Shown here: piece by piece, positions 36,033 through 47,026 of the stretch | How the letters are laid out: every line of letters starts with the position of its first letter | How positions within the stretch are numbered: the first letter of the stretch is position 1 | NCBI GenBank assembly: GCA_024693325.1 | Contig: JAILLA010000014.1 | Span: forward strand, 37,325-101,324 | Source: Solobacterium sp. | GTDB taxonomy: Bacteria; Bacillota_I; Bacilli_A; Erysipelotrichales; Erysipelotrichaceae | Length of the DNA: 64,000 nucleotides | Reading direction: 5' to 3' | Notes under the pieces: model-generated | What the model saw: only the letters and a program-made list of their open reading frames with translations | Databases searched by the model: none | What the model was told of the DNA's origin: nothing | Made by a program: the position numbers and the translations under genes

Positions 36033-39000
36033 ATGGTCAGACAGAAAAGAAAAACAATGAGTTGGCTGTTCAGTATTCTGCTGTGTATCTCACAGATGAA
36101 TATTCCCGTTATGGCAGAGGATGAGCTGCTGCCTGCAGAGGAGGAAGAACAGGTCATCCTGGAAGAAGAACTTCAGGAAGAGGAAGAACCTGCAGTTGTA
36201 ATAACTGAAAATCCTGAGACTGAAGAGGTTCAGGAAGAACCTGCGGCTGAAGGACCGGAAGAAGAGATCCTTCCTGAAGAACCTGCAGAAGAGCAGTTTG
36301 CAGAAGATCTTTCTGATCCGGACGAAACACAGGAAGAACAGCCGCAGGAAACAGAAGAGCTGCCCGCAGAGGATCTGCCTGAAGAGAAAACTGTTCCGGA
36401 AGAAATCGAAGAACCGGAGCCGGAAACTTTAGAGATCGTCGATGGGGATGCTTCTGAATATATGTTCCAGGCAGGCGCAATTCTGAAAGACGAAGAAGAG
36501 TATTCCGAAGCATATGCGACTACTGCGTTTGATCTGCGCACGGATTTCGCTGCATTAAATGCAGTATTTCAGAATGTTGTTTCCTCATGGGGAACATCCG
36601 TCAATGTAGCCTCATTTAATATTCCGGTATCTGAAGCTTCAAAAGTGTATGGATATCTGGTCAATGCAAATCCGCAGTTCTTTTATCTGGCTAATAACTA
36701 CAGATACAGTAGCAGTGGATCGTATGTAACATCGTTTACCGTTTATTACAATTCCGGCAAGTATTCACCGTCAGATTCCGAAGTGTTTGAGAACAGGGTA
36801 AATGAGATTGTTGCAGGCGTGGACGCTTCGTGGAGCGATACACAGAAAGCGCTGTATCTTCATGATGTTCTTGTCATCGATAATACATATGATCTTACAT
36901 ATTCCAATTACAACGCCTACAACGCTTTGATCGACAGGACATCTGTCTGTCAGGGATATTCACTGGCTTATAAATACCTGCTGAATAAAGTCGGTATCGA
37001 AAGCGATATTATTTCATGCAACAGTTTCAATCATGCCTGGAATACAGTCGTTGTGGACGGAACAACTTATTTTGTTGACTCAACATGGGATGATCCGACC
37101 CGAACATATCGGATGTGCTGCAAACACACGAATTTCCTGAGGGACAGGGATGGACTGCTTGAAACGGGTCATATTAAGGATGACGGTACAGATGCAAAAG
37201 ACTGGGTCAATTCATTCGGAGAAAACATTTATAACAGTTATCTGACAGATTATCCTAACGCTTATTGGAATAACTGCAGAACACAGATCCCCCATATCGG
37301 TAATGCTTGGTATTATGCTGACAGCTCTACCGGAGACATTTATTGTTTTAATGCGGCAACTGGATCCAATACACTTCTTACCACACTTGACGGTTATTGG
37401 GGAGTGGTTGGCAAAAATTCGTACTGGACAGCAAAGTTTATTTCACTTGACACATTTGAGGGAAAACTCGTTGCTTCACAGGAGGATACAGTCTATCTGA
37501 TCGATATGTCCGGCAACCTGACATCAGTTGGAACACTGACAGATGCGGAATATAATTCAGCCAGGATCTACGGTATCCAGACACAAGGAAATAATGTCAG
37601 ATACGATCTGTATGAATCACCTAATACAAATCAGCTGTATAACTACGGTTATTTCGTTTTGAAAGAAGTGATTCCTGTAACCAGCATTACCTTAAATATA
37701 CCAGCATTATCATTTACTTCCATTGGAAGCACTTCAACGCTTACCGCGACTGTACTGCCGGCAAATGCGACGGATAAGTCAGTATCATGGCAGAGTTCAA
37801 ATACAAATGTGGTCACAGTGGACAATGCAGGAAAGGTAACTGCAGTAGGTTCAGGTACAGCAGTGATCACAGCTGCTTCATCTGATCCTTCCATTACAGC
37901 ACAATGCAGTGTAACGGTAACGATTGCTGTACAAAGCGTTTCTGTTTCTCCGGAAACAGCTCAGATGTTTACTGGAGAGAAACTGCAGCTCCAGGCAGCG
38001 GTACTGCCTTCAGCAGCATCTGATAAGACAGTGACATGGAAGAGCTCGAATACTGCTGTTGCCACTGTGGACAGCACAGGTAAAGTAACAGCTGTTTCCA
38101 ATGGTACAGCAACGATCACAGCAACGACCCGTGACGGAGGATGTTCAGACACTTGTATCGTGAGCGTATCAACACCTTTGGTTGAAGTGTATCTGAATAC
38201 TGATTCACTCCGCTTGATCAAAGGTGAAACATCATACCTGACAGTCAGTTTTGTCCCTGAAACGGCATCAGACCACACAGTTGCCTGGTCCTCCAGCGAT
38301 CCTTCCATTGCGGCTGTAGACAACACGGGCAAAGTTACAGCTGTTTCCAACGGAACTGCAGTGATCACCGTGACAGCAAATGACGGCGGATTTACAGATA
38401 CATGTACGGTAACTGTAACAACACCGCTGAACGGTATTGCCTTGAACAAACATACACTGTCACTTAACAAGAACAGTTCAGAGACACTTACCGTTTCCTT
38501 TGATCCGGAAGATGCATCAGTCAAGAGCGTTGTCTGGTCCAGCAGTGATCCTTCTGCGGTAAGTGTGGACCAGGACGGAACGGTCATGGCCCTGAAAGGC
38601 GGAAGTGCAATGATCACCGTAATGTCCGAAGATGGAAATTACAGTGATACGTGCACCGTCACGGTAACCGTTCCGGTCACAGGCATTATACTTTCACAAA
38701 ACACGCTTTCACTGAACAAAGGAGATACGTATCAGCTTGTCTCGAATGTACAGCCTTCCGACGCAACAGATAAAACTGCTGCATGGCAGAGTTCCGACAC
38801 TGCTGTAGCAACAGTGGATAATACCGGCAAAGTAACAGCCGTTTCCAACGGAACTGCTGCGATCACCGTGACATCCAATGACGGCGGATATACAGACGCA
38901 TGTACAGTAACTGTCACAACACCGCTGACAGGCATTACGCTGAACCAACATACACTGGCACTTGAAAAAAGCAAATCACAGAAACTTCTGGTTGCGTTCA

Positions 39001-42000
39001 GTCCGGAAGACGCTTCAAACAAGAATGTCACCTGGTCCAGCAGCGATCCTCAGATCGCTTCTGTAAGCTCATCGGGAACAGTAACCGCAAGAGGCGCCGG
39101 AACAGCAGTCATTACCGTTGTTTCACAGTATGGTTCATATTCTGACAGCTGTACCGTTACGGTAACGTCTCCTATGCGCGGTATCCACCCTGATGTACAT
39201 GAACTGCAGCTGAGCAAAGGGGAATCATACACAGTAACTGTTATGTATGATCCGGAGGATACGACAGATGACAGAACGCTGAGATGGATATCCCAGGATA
39301 CAACAGTAGCGAAAGTCGATTCCAACGGTACCATAACAGGTGTCGGAGCAGGATTTACGAAGGTCACTGTTTCGCTGAAAAACGGCAGATTCGCGAATAC
39401 AATCAATGTCTTTGTCAATATACCGGCAGAGGGCATCGAACTGTCGGAACACGAACTGACCATGAACAAAGGTACCAGCCAGTCAGTTCAGGCAGAGTTT
39501 TATCCTCAGGGAGCGGAAACCCAGAACGTGATCTGGTCTAGCAGTGATGAGTCGGTCGTTACGGTTGACGCGGACGGAACATTCAATGCTGTCGGAAAAG
39601 GAACTGCAGTGGTAACTGTAACAAGTGAAGACGGTGCATTCACGGATACATGCAGAGTCACGGTCAGGGTACCTGTGGAAGAGATCCAAATAACCGGATC
39701 CGGAACCGAACTGAAAGTCGGACAGACTATGTCTCTGTCCTTGACGGTACTGCCCGAAGATGCAGACAGGGAAAACATTTTCTGGTTCAGTCTGGATCCT
39801 GAGATCGCAAGTGTTGATCAGAACGGAACAGTTACCGGCATCAGTGAAGGTGAGACTGTGATCGGTGTCAAAGCTGCAGCTGACCAGATTCAGGTCGATG
39901 TCGGTATCCGGGTCGTACCGGATGTCGTTTCCGTAACAGGTATTATGCTCTCCGAGCATGCATTGACGCTGGAAACAGGCGGAAGCGGACATCTGACGGC
40001 ATATGTAACGCCTGAAAATGCATCAAACAAAAAAGTATACTGGACATCTGTTGATCCGTCGGTAGCGACAGTAGATGAACAAGGCACTATCAGGGCGGTC
40101 GGAGACGGACAGACGACGATCACCGTTACCACAGAGGACGGCGGATATACAGATACCTGTACGGTAACAGTCAATGAATATGAGAAAAAGATCAGGCTGA
40201 ATGAAACCAGTCTCACTTTGACAGCGCCTCCAGAGATTTTTGATCTGGACGCATTTATAGGAGATGATGAATTGTCCCCGGTTGAGGTCATCTGGACATC
40301 CAGTGATCAATATACAGTTTCCGTAGATGAAAACGGCACGCTCCGGGCGATTTTGGAAGGAACCGTAACTATTACAGCGACGCTGGCAAGTGATAATACA
40401 GCCAGTGCGGTATGTGAAGTAACAGTCGATTCAAACATCAGCGTAGTCAGAGAAACAGAAAACGCGCATATCCTGTACCCCGGAGAAGAATATGACCTGA
40501 AAGCCAGGTTCATACCGGAATATGGGGATGCAGACACGATCGAATGGCAGACCAGTGACCCGTCTGTTGCAGAAGTTGACAGCAGCGGACATGTAAGGGC
40601 ACTGCGCAACGGTACAGCTGTGGTATCTGTTTATCTGACACAAAAGGACCATGTTTACCGCAGGGACTGTGAGATATACATTGTCGGAGATGGATACGTA
40701 CCTGTTTCACAGATCGGAATGAATCTTGTGGATTACACAGATGTTGCCTGGACAGGCAGTATGGATTGGTACACAGCATATGTCTATCCTGATAATGCTT
40801 CGGTAAAAGCGGTTAACTGGAAGTCATCGGATTATTCTGTAGCTGATGTGGATCCTGACGGATATGTCTATTTCAAAGATCCAGGTGTTGCCTTTGTCTG
40901 GTGCGAAAGCGCTGACGGTATCGTTTATCAGGAACGCAGGATCGTTTCCCTTCCGGAAGGTTCGGTATTCGTAGAAGGATTTGAGTTTGATACACATGAA
41001 CTGACAGTGGGTACGGGTAGATCGGTACAGCTGCCATATCATTTCACACCTTCCGACGCGACAAATCAGAATCTTGAATGGAATGTCGACGATAAGGACA
41101 TTGTTGAAGTTCAGCAGGACGGAACGATCATTGGTTTGAGAGAAGGCACAACATATGTTCATGCGCTTACTGAAGCAGGAGATTATACCGATTCGTGCAG
41201 GATCACTGTTGCAGATACTGTCCCGGCTGAACCGGTGATCTCCGACAGTGAGATCACTTTGAATGCTTATGGCAAACATCAGCTTACGGTGTACTCATGG
41301 GACACAGAATATGTGATCGATCGTATCGAATGGGAGTCTGATGACACATACGTTGCTGAAGTAGATGAAAACGGACTGGTCACTGCCATTGCCGGAGGAA
41401 GCACACTGATCCGCGGTCATGTATTCATCGGCAGTGAAGAATTTGAAGTGACCTGCAGTGTACATGTAAACGGAGATCCGTATACGCCTGTTTCAGAGCT
41501 CAAACTGACTGCAGAACAGCTGATCCTGTTGATAGGAGATTCCTATCATCTGTCTGTACAGTATTTCCCGGAGAATGCTTCACGTAAAAAAGTCATCTGG
41601 TCATCAGACAATGAAGAAGCCGCAACAGTAGATGAGAATGGCAATGTGACCGCCGTAGGAACAGGAACTGCCATGATCAGGGCGTCTTCACCGGATGGTG
41701 TTTATGCGGAATGTCCTGTAACAGCTGGCTGGTGGATCACAAGCATTACCCTCGAAGAAACAGAGATCACCCTGACAAACGGTGATACATATCAGATCGT
41801 CTGGACGATCCTGCCGGCTGAAGCGGCAGATCACAAACTGATCTTTACAACAAACCGTCCGGATGTTCTGACGATCGATGAAAACGGTCTGATCACAACA
41901 ACAGGAGTCGGACCGGCGATCGTCACTGTCGAATCTGCAGATCCCGAAAGACCGGCCAGCGCATATCTGAATGTATATGTACAGGAAAAACAACCTGACT

Positions 42001-45000
42001 ATATCCCGGTCACGTCCATGTCTTTGAATGTAGGCAGTTCATATGGATTCTCAGAAGTCGGAAGCAGCAGCGGCTTTACAGCATACTGCTGGCCGCAGGA
42101 TGCGACAGACCAGACAGTTACATGGTTCAGCAGTGACGACAGTGTCGTGACTGTGGATGAAGACGGTGTTGTCATGGCAATGGGTGCCGGTGAAGCAGAC
42201 ATTACAGCCACATGCAAAGACGGTGTTTCAGTCACATGCCATGTAACGGTCGATGCTTCGGAAGAGGGAAAGCATGTCATCGGTGATTACATTTATTACC
42301 TGACAGACAGCGAAGCTTCCCTGATCGGCTATATCAATAAGCCTTCGGATGTGATCATACCGGCATATGTCAATGATCTGCCGGTCACTTCCATCGGAAA
42401 AAGTGTGTTTGAAAATCATACAGAGATTGAAACGGTCACGCTGCCTGACACAATGCTCAGGATCGGCTCTTACGCATTCATGGGCTGTTCCAACCTGAAT
42501 TCAATATCGTTTGGAAACAGCCTGCAGGAGATCGGTCCGGGTGCTTTCCTGGACTGCGGATCACTGACATCGATCAGTCTGCCGGCAAGTCTCAGCCGTG
42601 AGAACGACATCGACTGGGAATACAGTGAAGGTCCGTTCTCGAACTGCTGGAACCTGCGCGAAGTAACATTTGGTCAGGAAGACTCCGGATCATCGTTCTG
42701 GATGATCCCTGACGGATTATTCAGAGACTGTTCCGGACTGGTCGAGATCACACTGCCCAAATCAGTTATCAGCCTCGGCACATACGCATTTGCGCACTGT
42801 GTCAATCTCACGACGATCCATCTGCCGGAAAATATGGAAAGGATCGGCAGAGGAGCATTTGAATGGTGCGAAAACCTGGAAAGACTGGATGGTCTGAACT
42901 ATCTGTATGAAGCAGGTCCTCATGCTTTTAGCATGTGCTATCAGCTGAAGGAAGCAAAGTTTGCCGCATCACTGGGCCATCTAGCGGACGGATTGTTCCG
43001 CAACTGCGAGTCACTTACAAGTATTACCCTGTCTTCTCAGGTACTGAATGAAGAGGATTCATACGGCATGAGTCCGTTTGACGGCGACTATCATCTGGAA
43101 GAGGTCAATATCCTGCAGGATGTGATTCCTGAGTATGGCGCGGTCCCGGCAGGACTGTTCAGAGGATGCACCGGTCTCAGATTCTTCGAGATCCCTTCAT
43201 TTGTCAGAAAGATCAGAAACAATGCATTTGAGGACACCGGCCTGCAGAGCATCGTGATCCCGGACAGTGTTGAAGAGATCGAAGAGTATGCATTCAAAAA
43301 CTGCAGAGATCTGGTGAATGTCACTCTCAGCAAGAACCTGAAGACACTTCCTTCCGGACTGTTCAGCGGCTGTACTTCTTTGGAAGAGATTGAACTGCCG
43401 GCCAGCCTGAGCGGAAATGAGCCGGACGGTTCACCATACGAAGGTCCTTTCTCCTACTGCAGCAGCCTGAAGACTGTAACATTTGCAGAAGGATTCAAAG
43501 TGATCCCCGGCAAGCTGTTCAAAGACTGCACAGGACTGAGACAGATCCATATCCCCGAATCAGTCACACACATCGGTGAAAACACATTTGAAAACACACA
43601 GCTGACAGATGTCTGGATGACCTGCTTCCTCGAAAAAGTCGGTGATTATGCATTTGATCTGTCTGAAACAGCAGTACACGGACTTCATGTTCACTATACC
43701 GGTACGCCGGAACAGTGGAGGAATCTCACCATCGGAATCAATAATGAGCCGCTCACATACAATGAACCGGATTATTCGGTTCCGATCGAATCGATCACGT
43801 TCGATCCGTCGGAGTATGTGATTTACAGCGGAATTGTGTATGAATTCATCCCGGTGATCAAACCGGAGACCTATTCATCCGTTCAGCTTGTCTGGTCATC
43901 CAGTGACAACGAGATCGCTTCTGTTGATGAAACAGGACATATCATTGCGAAAGCACAGGGTGAAGCAATCATTACCGCATCACTGGGATCTGTTTCCGGA
44001 TCACTGAAAGTAACTGTCGCCGAGCGCGTCCACTTTGATTACATATGGAATGATGACGACAGCATTACGATCACTAAATTTTCCGGAACCGAAGAACACT
44101 TAATCATACCTGTGGAGATCGCCGGACATCCTGTTACACAGATCGGAGAAGGCGCATTCAAAGACAATCTCATGCTGAGATCGGTGGAACTGCCGTATAC
44201 GGTCAAAGAGATCGGAACAGAAGCATTCGCCGGCTGTACAGTACTGGAAGCGGTCAATCTCTCCAGTGGAGTGACAAAGATCGGGGACAGGGCATTCTAT
44301 GGATGCAGTTCCCTGGATCATGTTGTGATGCCGGATACGGTAACTGTGATGGGAGAACAGGTCTTCGCCTGCTGCGAAGGATTGACGGATATCCATCTGA
44401 GTGAATCACTCACAGAGATCTCTGCACAGAGCTTCTATAACTGCATATCTCTCGCAGAGATCGTGATTCCTGATCAGGTCACATTGATCGGAGAACAGGC
44501 ATTTGAAGGCTGCTCATTGCTGCAGCGCGCTGTCCTTCCTGCATCACTTACAACGGTCGAAACAGGAGCCTTCAATGAGGTGCCTGAAGAGATCACTGTC
44601 GAATACAACGGCAGAAGATATCTCTGGGAACAGATCGAATTCGGAGATGACAATGAGATCATCCGGACAGCAGAAGTCATCTGCCATCCTGCCGAGGAAG
44701 ACAAGATCCCTGCTGAAACACCGGTCATCCGTTATCAAAATGAACAGGGTGTCCTGTACAAGGCGGCGGCTGAAAATACAGTCAAAGAAGGAACTGTCGT
44801 TTCATTGATATCTGCAGGAGAAGGGGAGCTCAGGTATACGCTTGATGGAAGCGATCCTGTCAGCAATGGTATCCCGTACACATCCGAGATCATCCTGAAG
44901 TTTGAGTATGGCAGCAGGATCATAGTGAAGACAGCTGTCGTTCCCTCAGGGAACAGTGAATACCGCAGCAGTTCCGCAGCGGAAGCAGTCTTCCTCAGAA

Positions 45001-46898
45001 AGCAGAATACCTGGCAGGAAGATCCGGGAGATGTAACAAGACCGGATGCTGAAGAAGTCAGTGAAGTGATCCCGGATGGTATCTGGGTCACCGGAACCGA
45101 TCAGGAATTCGTTTATAACGGAAAAGCACAGACATTCGGAAACCTGAAAGTCTATGACGGAAACAAACTGCTGAAAAAGAATACAGACTATACGGTCAAA
45201 TATACAGACAACCTCCACACATACGGAACACCGCTTCTGACGATCACGGGCAAAGGGAACTACACGGAAACGATCGGGATCCCGTTCGTGATCAGACAGG
45301 CTGACCTGGCGGAAGCAGCTGCTTCCGATCTGTCGGTAACTTATACCGCAGCATTAAAGGATCCGTCCCCGGTCGTTTCTTACAACGGTCTCAAACTCAG
45401 GGAAGGAACGGATTACGTGATCGAAAACAGACCGTTCACATCAGAGCTTGAAGAAGGCGGTATATTTGAACTGGTTCTGACAGGTATCAATGATTTCTAT
45501 GGAACCAGGACAGTCATGATGTATGTCTCACCTGAGGCAGTCAGGACAGTCGCTGTATCCAAGGTCTCCTCCAGCAAGATCGCTCCTGTTCCGTTCGTCA
45601 AAGGACAGAAGGTCGATCCTGCTTCCCTGACAACAACAGGAGGAGCACCGCTGTCATTCAAATACAGTAAGAAGGAACTGAATGAAGATCAGTACACACT
45701 GTCTGTCACGAATGACGAGAAACCGGGAACAGCATACCTTGTCATATGCGGTACAGGTATTCCTGATGAAAGCGGTACGGCCTTCACCGGTACGAAGAAG
45801 ATCAGCTTCAAGATCAGCGGACCGGCAATACAGACAAGCATCAGGGCAGCTGAAACAGTCTTCCCTTATGATGGACTGACCAAGTCACTTGTCCTGCTGG
45901 ACAATGAGACAGATGAAGTTCTGACAGAAGGAACAGATTACACCATTGCCTGGAATAAGAAGCCGGTCAATGCCGGGAAGTATACGGCAGCGATAAAAGG
46001 TATTACCTATACCGGAAGTATGAAACTGGCAGTTACGGTAACACCTGTTACAGAAAACATTACTTATTCCTACAGCAGTCAGTATGTGAAAGGCGGAAAT
46101 CCTGCAGTCACTGTCAGATGCGGCGGACTGCTTCTGAAGAAAGGAACAGACTATACCGTGACGTACGGTAAGCTGGCAGGACTGACCCAGACACTGACCA
46201 TAAAGATGAAGGGCAACTACAGCGGTACATTCAGCGAAACTGCGACATTTGATCCGAAGGATCTCAGTGAAGTAACGATGAGTGTCAAAGATTCTGCTTA
46301 TTCATCCAAAGCAGGAAAGAACTATGTCCAGCCAGTGCTGACCGACACCAACGGAAAGGTACTCAAAGCTGGAACGGATTATGAAAAACCTGTATCCGGC
46401 AGTGAAGCATATACCTATGTGAAAGACATACAGGTAACGGTCGGAACCGGGACAAAAGCAGTGAAGGAATACCGTGCAGCAGGTGAAGCTGTCAGAAAGA
46501 CTGATATCATTCCTGCCGGTACAATGATCAGGGTAACGGCAAAGGCGAAAGGAAACTATACCGGCTCGATCAGTGCCGTTTACATGGTGATCTCAGCTGT
46601 GAACAGACTGACCGGTGCGAAGGTGACAGTGAAGGAAACATATGAGTACACCGGTAAGGCGATCATTCCTTACGTCAATGATATTGAAGTGATCCTGAAA
46701 GACGGCACTGTTCTTTCACAGGAAGACTTCGAGATCATCTTGGTTTCCAACAACATCAAGCCATCAAAGAAAGCAAAGGTTACAGTCAGAGGCGTCAACG
46801 GCAGAGGATACGGAGGCACAGCTTTAGGTCTCTTCACGATCGTACGCCAGACTATGGAACTGACAGCAGAAGAAACAGAAAACACATACAACAGATAA
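36033..46898 (+). CDS. Giant exported protein: transglutaminase-like, Big_2 array, BspA-type LRRs
   Basis: The 3621-residue protein begins with a signal peptide (1-28, cleavage near PVMA-E), then an acidic Glu/Pro-rich segment (30-140). A transglutaminase-like domain follows with the full triad Cys306 (SVCQGYS), His334 (NHAWN) and Asp349 (VDSTWDD). About 18 Big_2 Ig-like domains cover 547-2078, then BspA-type LRR_5 repeats (2079-2580), one more Big_2 (2586-2664), more LRR_5 (2666-2866), a chitobiase-C-like segment (GELRYTLDGSDPV) and Ig-like repeats to the end (3016-3616). No LPXTG, no cell-wall repeat and no final membrane segment. GAGGAGG precedes the ATG at 36033. Likely a surface adhesin or cross-linking enzyme; target unknown. 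Confidence 0.92.
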   Translation: MVRQKRKTMSWLFSILLCISQMNIPVMAEDELLPAEEEEQVILEEELQEEEEPAVVITENPETEEVQEEPAAEGPEEEILPEEPAEEQFAEDLSDPDETQEEQPQETEELPAEDLPEEKTVPEEIEEPEPETLEIVDGDASEYMFQAGAILKDEEEYSEAYATTAFDLRTDFAALNAVFQNVVSSWGTSVNVASFNIPVSEASKVYGYLVNANPQFFYLANNYRYSSSGSYVTSFTVYYNSGKYSPSDSEVFENRVNEIVAGVDASWSDTQKALYLHDVLVIDNTYDLTYSNYNAYNALIDRTSVCQGYSLAYKYLLNKVGIESDIISCNSFNHAWNTVVVDGTTYFVDSTWDDPTRTYRMCCKHTNFLRDRDGLLETGHIKDDGTDAKDWVNSFGENIYNSYLTDYPNAYWNNCRTQIPHIGNAWYYADSSTGDIYCFNAATGSNTLLTTLDGYWGVVGKNSYWTAKFISLDTFEGKLVASQEDTVYLIDMSGNLTSVGTLTDAEYNSARIYGIQTQGNNVRYDLYESPNTNQLYNYGYFVLKEVIPVTSITLNIPALSFTSIGSTSTLTATVLPANATDKSVSWQSSNTNVVTVDNAGKVTAVGSGTAVITAASSDPSITAQCSVTVTIAVQSVSVSPETAQMFTGEKLQLQAAVLPSAASDKTVTWKSSNTAVATVDSTGKVTAVSNGTATITATTRDGGCSDTCIVSVSTPLVEVYLNTDSLRLIKGETSYLTVSFVPETASDHTVAWSSSDPSIAAVDNTGKVTAVSNGTAVITVTANDGGFTDTCTVTVTTPLNGIALNKHTLSLNKNSSETLTVSFDPEDASVKSVVWSSSDPSAVSVDQDGTVMALKGGSAMITVMSEDGNYSDTCTVTVTVPVTGIILSQNTLSLNKGDTYQLVSNVQPSDATDKTAAWQSSDTAVATVDNTGKVTAVSNGTAAITVTSNDGGYTDACTVTVTTPLTGITLNQHTLALEKSKSQKLLVAFSPEDASNKNVTWSSSDPQIASVSSSGTVTARGAGTAVITVVSQYGSYSDSCTVTVTSPMRGIHPDVHELQLSKGESYTVTVMYDPEDTTDDRTLRWISQDTTVAKVDSNGTITGVGAGFTKVTVSLKNGRFANTINVFVNIPAEGIELSEHELTMNKGTSQSVQAEFYPQGAETQNVIWSSSDESVVTVDADGTFNAVGKGTAVVTVTSEDGAFTDTCRVTVRVPVEEIQITGSGTELKVGQTMSLSLTVLPEDADRENIFWFSLDPEIASVDQNGTVTGISEGETVIGVKAAADQIQVDVGIRVVPDVVSVTGIMLSEHALTLETGGSGHLTAYVTPENASNKKVYWTSVDPSVATVDEQGTIRAVGDGQTTITVTTEDGGYTDTCTVTVNEYEKKIRLNETSLTLTAPPEIFDLDAFIGDDELSPVEVIWTSSDQYTVSVDENGTLRAILEGTVTITATLASDNTASAVCEVTVDSNISVVRETENAHILYPGEEYDLKARFIPEYGDADTIEWQTSDPSVAEVDSSGHVRALRNGTAVVSVYLTQKDHVYRRDCEIYIVGDGYVPVSQIGMNLVDYTDVAWTGSMDWYTAYVYPDNASVKAVNWKSSDYSVADVDPDGYVYFKDPGVAFVWCESADGIVYQERRIVSLPEGSVFVEGFEFDTHELTVGTGRSVQLPYHFTPSDATNQNLEWNVDDKDIVEVQQDGTIIGLREGTTYVHALTEAGDYTDSCRITVADTVPAEPVISDSEITLNAYGKHQLTVYSWDTEYVIDRIEWESDDTYVAEVDENGLVTAIAGGSTLIRGHVFIGSEEFEVTCSVHVNGDPYTPVSELKLTAEQLILLIGDSYHLSVQYFPENASRKKVIWSSDNEEAATVDENGNVTAVGTGTAMIRASSPDGVYAECPVTAGWWITSITLEETEITLTNGDTYQIVWTILPAEAADHKLIFTTNRPDVLTIDENGLITTTGVGPAIVTVESADPERPASAYLNVYVQEKQPDYIPVTSMSLNVGSSYGFSEVGSSSGFTAYCWPQDATDQTVTWFSSDDSVVTVDEDGVVMAMGAGEADITATCKDGVSVTCHVTVDASEEGKHVIGDYIYYLTDSEASLIGYINKPSDVIIPAYVNDLPVTSIGKSVFENHTEIETVTLPDTMLRIGSYAFMGCSNLNSISFGNSLQEIGPGAFLDCGSLTSISLPASLSRENDIDWEYSEGPFSNCWNLREVTFGQEDSGSSFWMIPDGLFRDCSGLVEITLPKSVISLGTYAFAHCVNLTTIHLPENMERIGRGAFEWCENLERLDGLNYLYEAGPHAFSMCYQLKEAKFAASLGHLADGLFRNCESLTSITLSSQVLNEEDSYGMSPFDGDYHLEEVNILQDVIPEYGAVPAGLFRGCTGLRFFEIPSFVRKIRNNAFEDTGLQSIVIPDSVEEIEEYAFKNCRDLVNVTLSKNLKTLPSGLFSGCTSLEEIELPASLSGNEPDGSPYEGPFSYCSSLKTVTFAEGFKVIPGKLFKDCTGLRQIHIPESVTHIGENTFENTQLTDVWMTCFLEKVGDYAFDLSETAVHGLHVHYTGTPEQWRNLTIGINNEPLTYNEPDYSVPIESITFDPSEYVIYSGIVYEFIPVIKPETYSSVQLVWSSSDNEIASVDETGHIIAKAQGEAIITASLGSVSGSLKVTVAERVHFDYIWNDDDSITITKFSGTEEHLIIPVEIAGHPVTQIGEGAFKDNLMLRSVELPYTVKEIGTEAFAGCTVLEAVNLSSGVTKIGDRAFYGCSSLDHVVMPDTVTVMGEQVFACCEGLTDIHLSESLTEISAQSFYNCISLAEIVIPDQVTLIGEQAFEGCSLLQRAVLPASLTTVETGAFNEVPEEITVEYNGRRYLWEQIEFGDDNEIIRTAEVICHPAEEDKIPAETPVIRYQNEQGVLYKAAAENTVKEGTVVSLISAGEGELRYTLDGSDPVSNGIPYTSEIILKFEYGSRIIVKTAVVPSGNSEYRSSSAAEAVFLRKQNTWQEDPGDVTRPDAEEVSEVIPDGIWVTGTDQEFVYNGKAQTFGNLKVYDGNKLLKKNTDYTVKYTDNLHTYGTPLLTITGKGNYTETIGIPFVIRQADLAEAAASDLSVTYTAALKDPSPVVSYNGLKLREGTDYVIENRPFTSELEEGGIFELVLTGINDFYGTRTVMMYVSPEAVRTVAVSKVSSSKIAPVPFVKGQKVDPASLTTTGGAPLSFKYSKKELNEDQYTLSVTNDEKPGTAYLVICGTGIPDESGTAFTGTKKISFKISGPAIQTSIRAAETVFPYDGLTKSLVLLDNETDEVLTEGTDYTIAWNKKPVNAGKYTAAIKGITYTGSMKLAVTVTPVTENITYSYSSQYVKGGNPAVTVRCGGLLLKKGTDYTVTYGKLAGLTQTLTIKMKGNYSGTFSETATFDPKDLSEVTMSVKDSAYSSKAGKNYVQPVLTDTNGKVLKAGTDYEKPVSGSEAYTYVKDIQVTVGTGTKAVKEYRAAGEAVRKTDIIPAGTMIRVTAKAKGNYTGSISAVYMVISAVNRLTGAKVTVKETYEYTGKAIIPYVNDIEVILKDGTVLSQEDFEIILVSNNIKPSKKAKVTVRGVNGRGYGGTALGLFTIVRQTMELTAEETENTYNR
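37677..42260 (+). repeat. Tandem Big_2 coding repeats (about 250 bases each)
   Basis: About 18 consecutive repeats encode units ending in a phrase like ...TVDxxGKVTAVSNGTAVITVT...DGGYTDTCTVTVTTP. Repeats 3 and 5 are far more alike at DNA level than repeats 3 and 4 (for example 38316-38460 against 38814-38960), an offset of 498 bases, which indicates duplication of a two-domain unit. Confidence 0.85.
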
Positions 46899-46918
46899 AC
46901 CAACACTGCAGCATAGGG

Positions 46919-46942
46919 AGCACACATCTCTGTGCTGTTTTT
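46919..46942 (+). terminator. Terminator of the giant surface protein gene
   Basis: AGCACA - 6-base loop - TGTGCT followed by G and TTTTT. Confidence 0.75.
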
Positions 46943-47026
46943 CAATACACGGTACAAGCTGCAGACAGGTATTATTCGGAACATTGAATCGTGTAAAATG
47001 AACATGAATACAGCAGGAGATCAGCG

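Noticed and set aside
39050..40310. Several antisense frames across the Big_2 array
   Set aside because: They recur with the repeat period because the coding strand is repetitive; shadows only.
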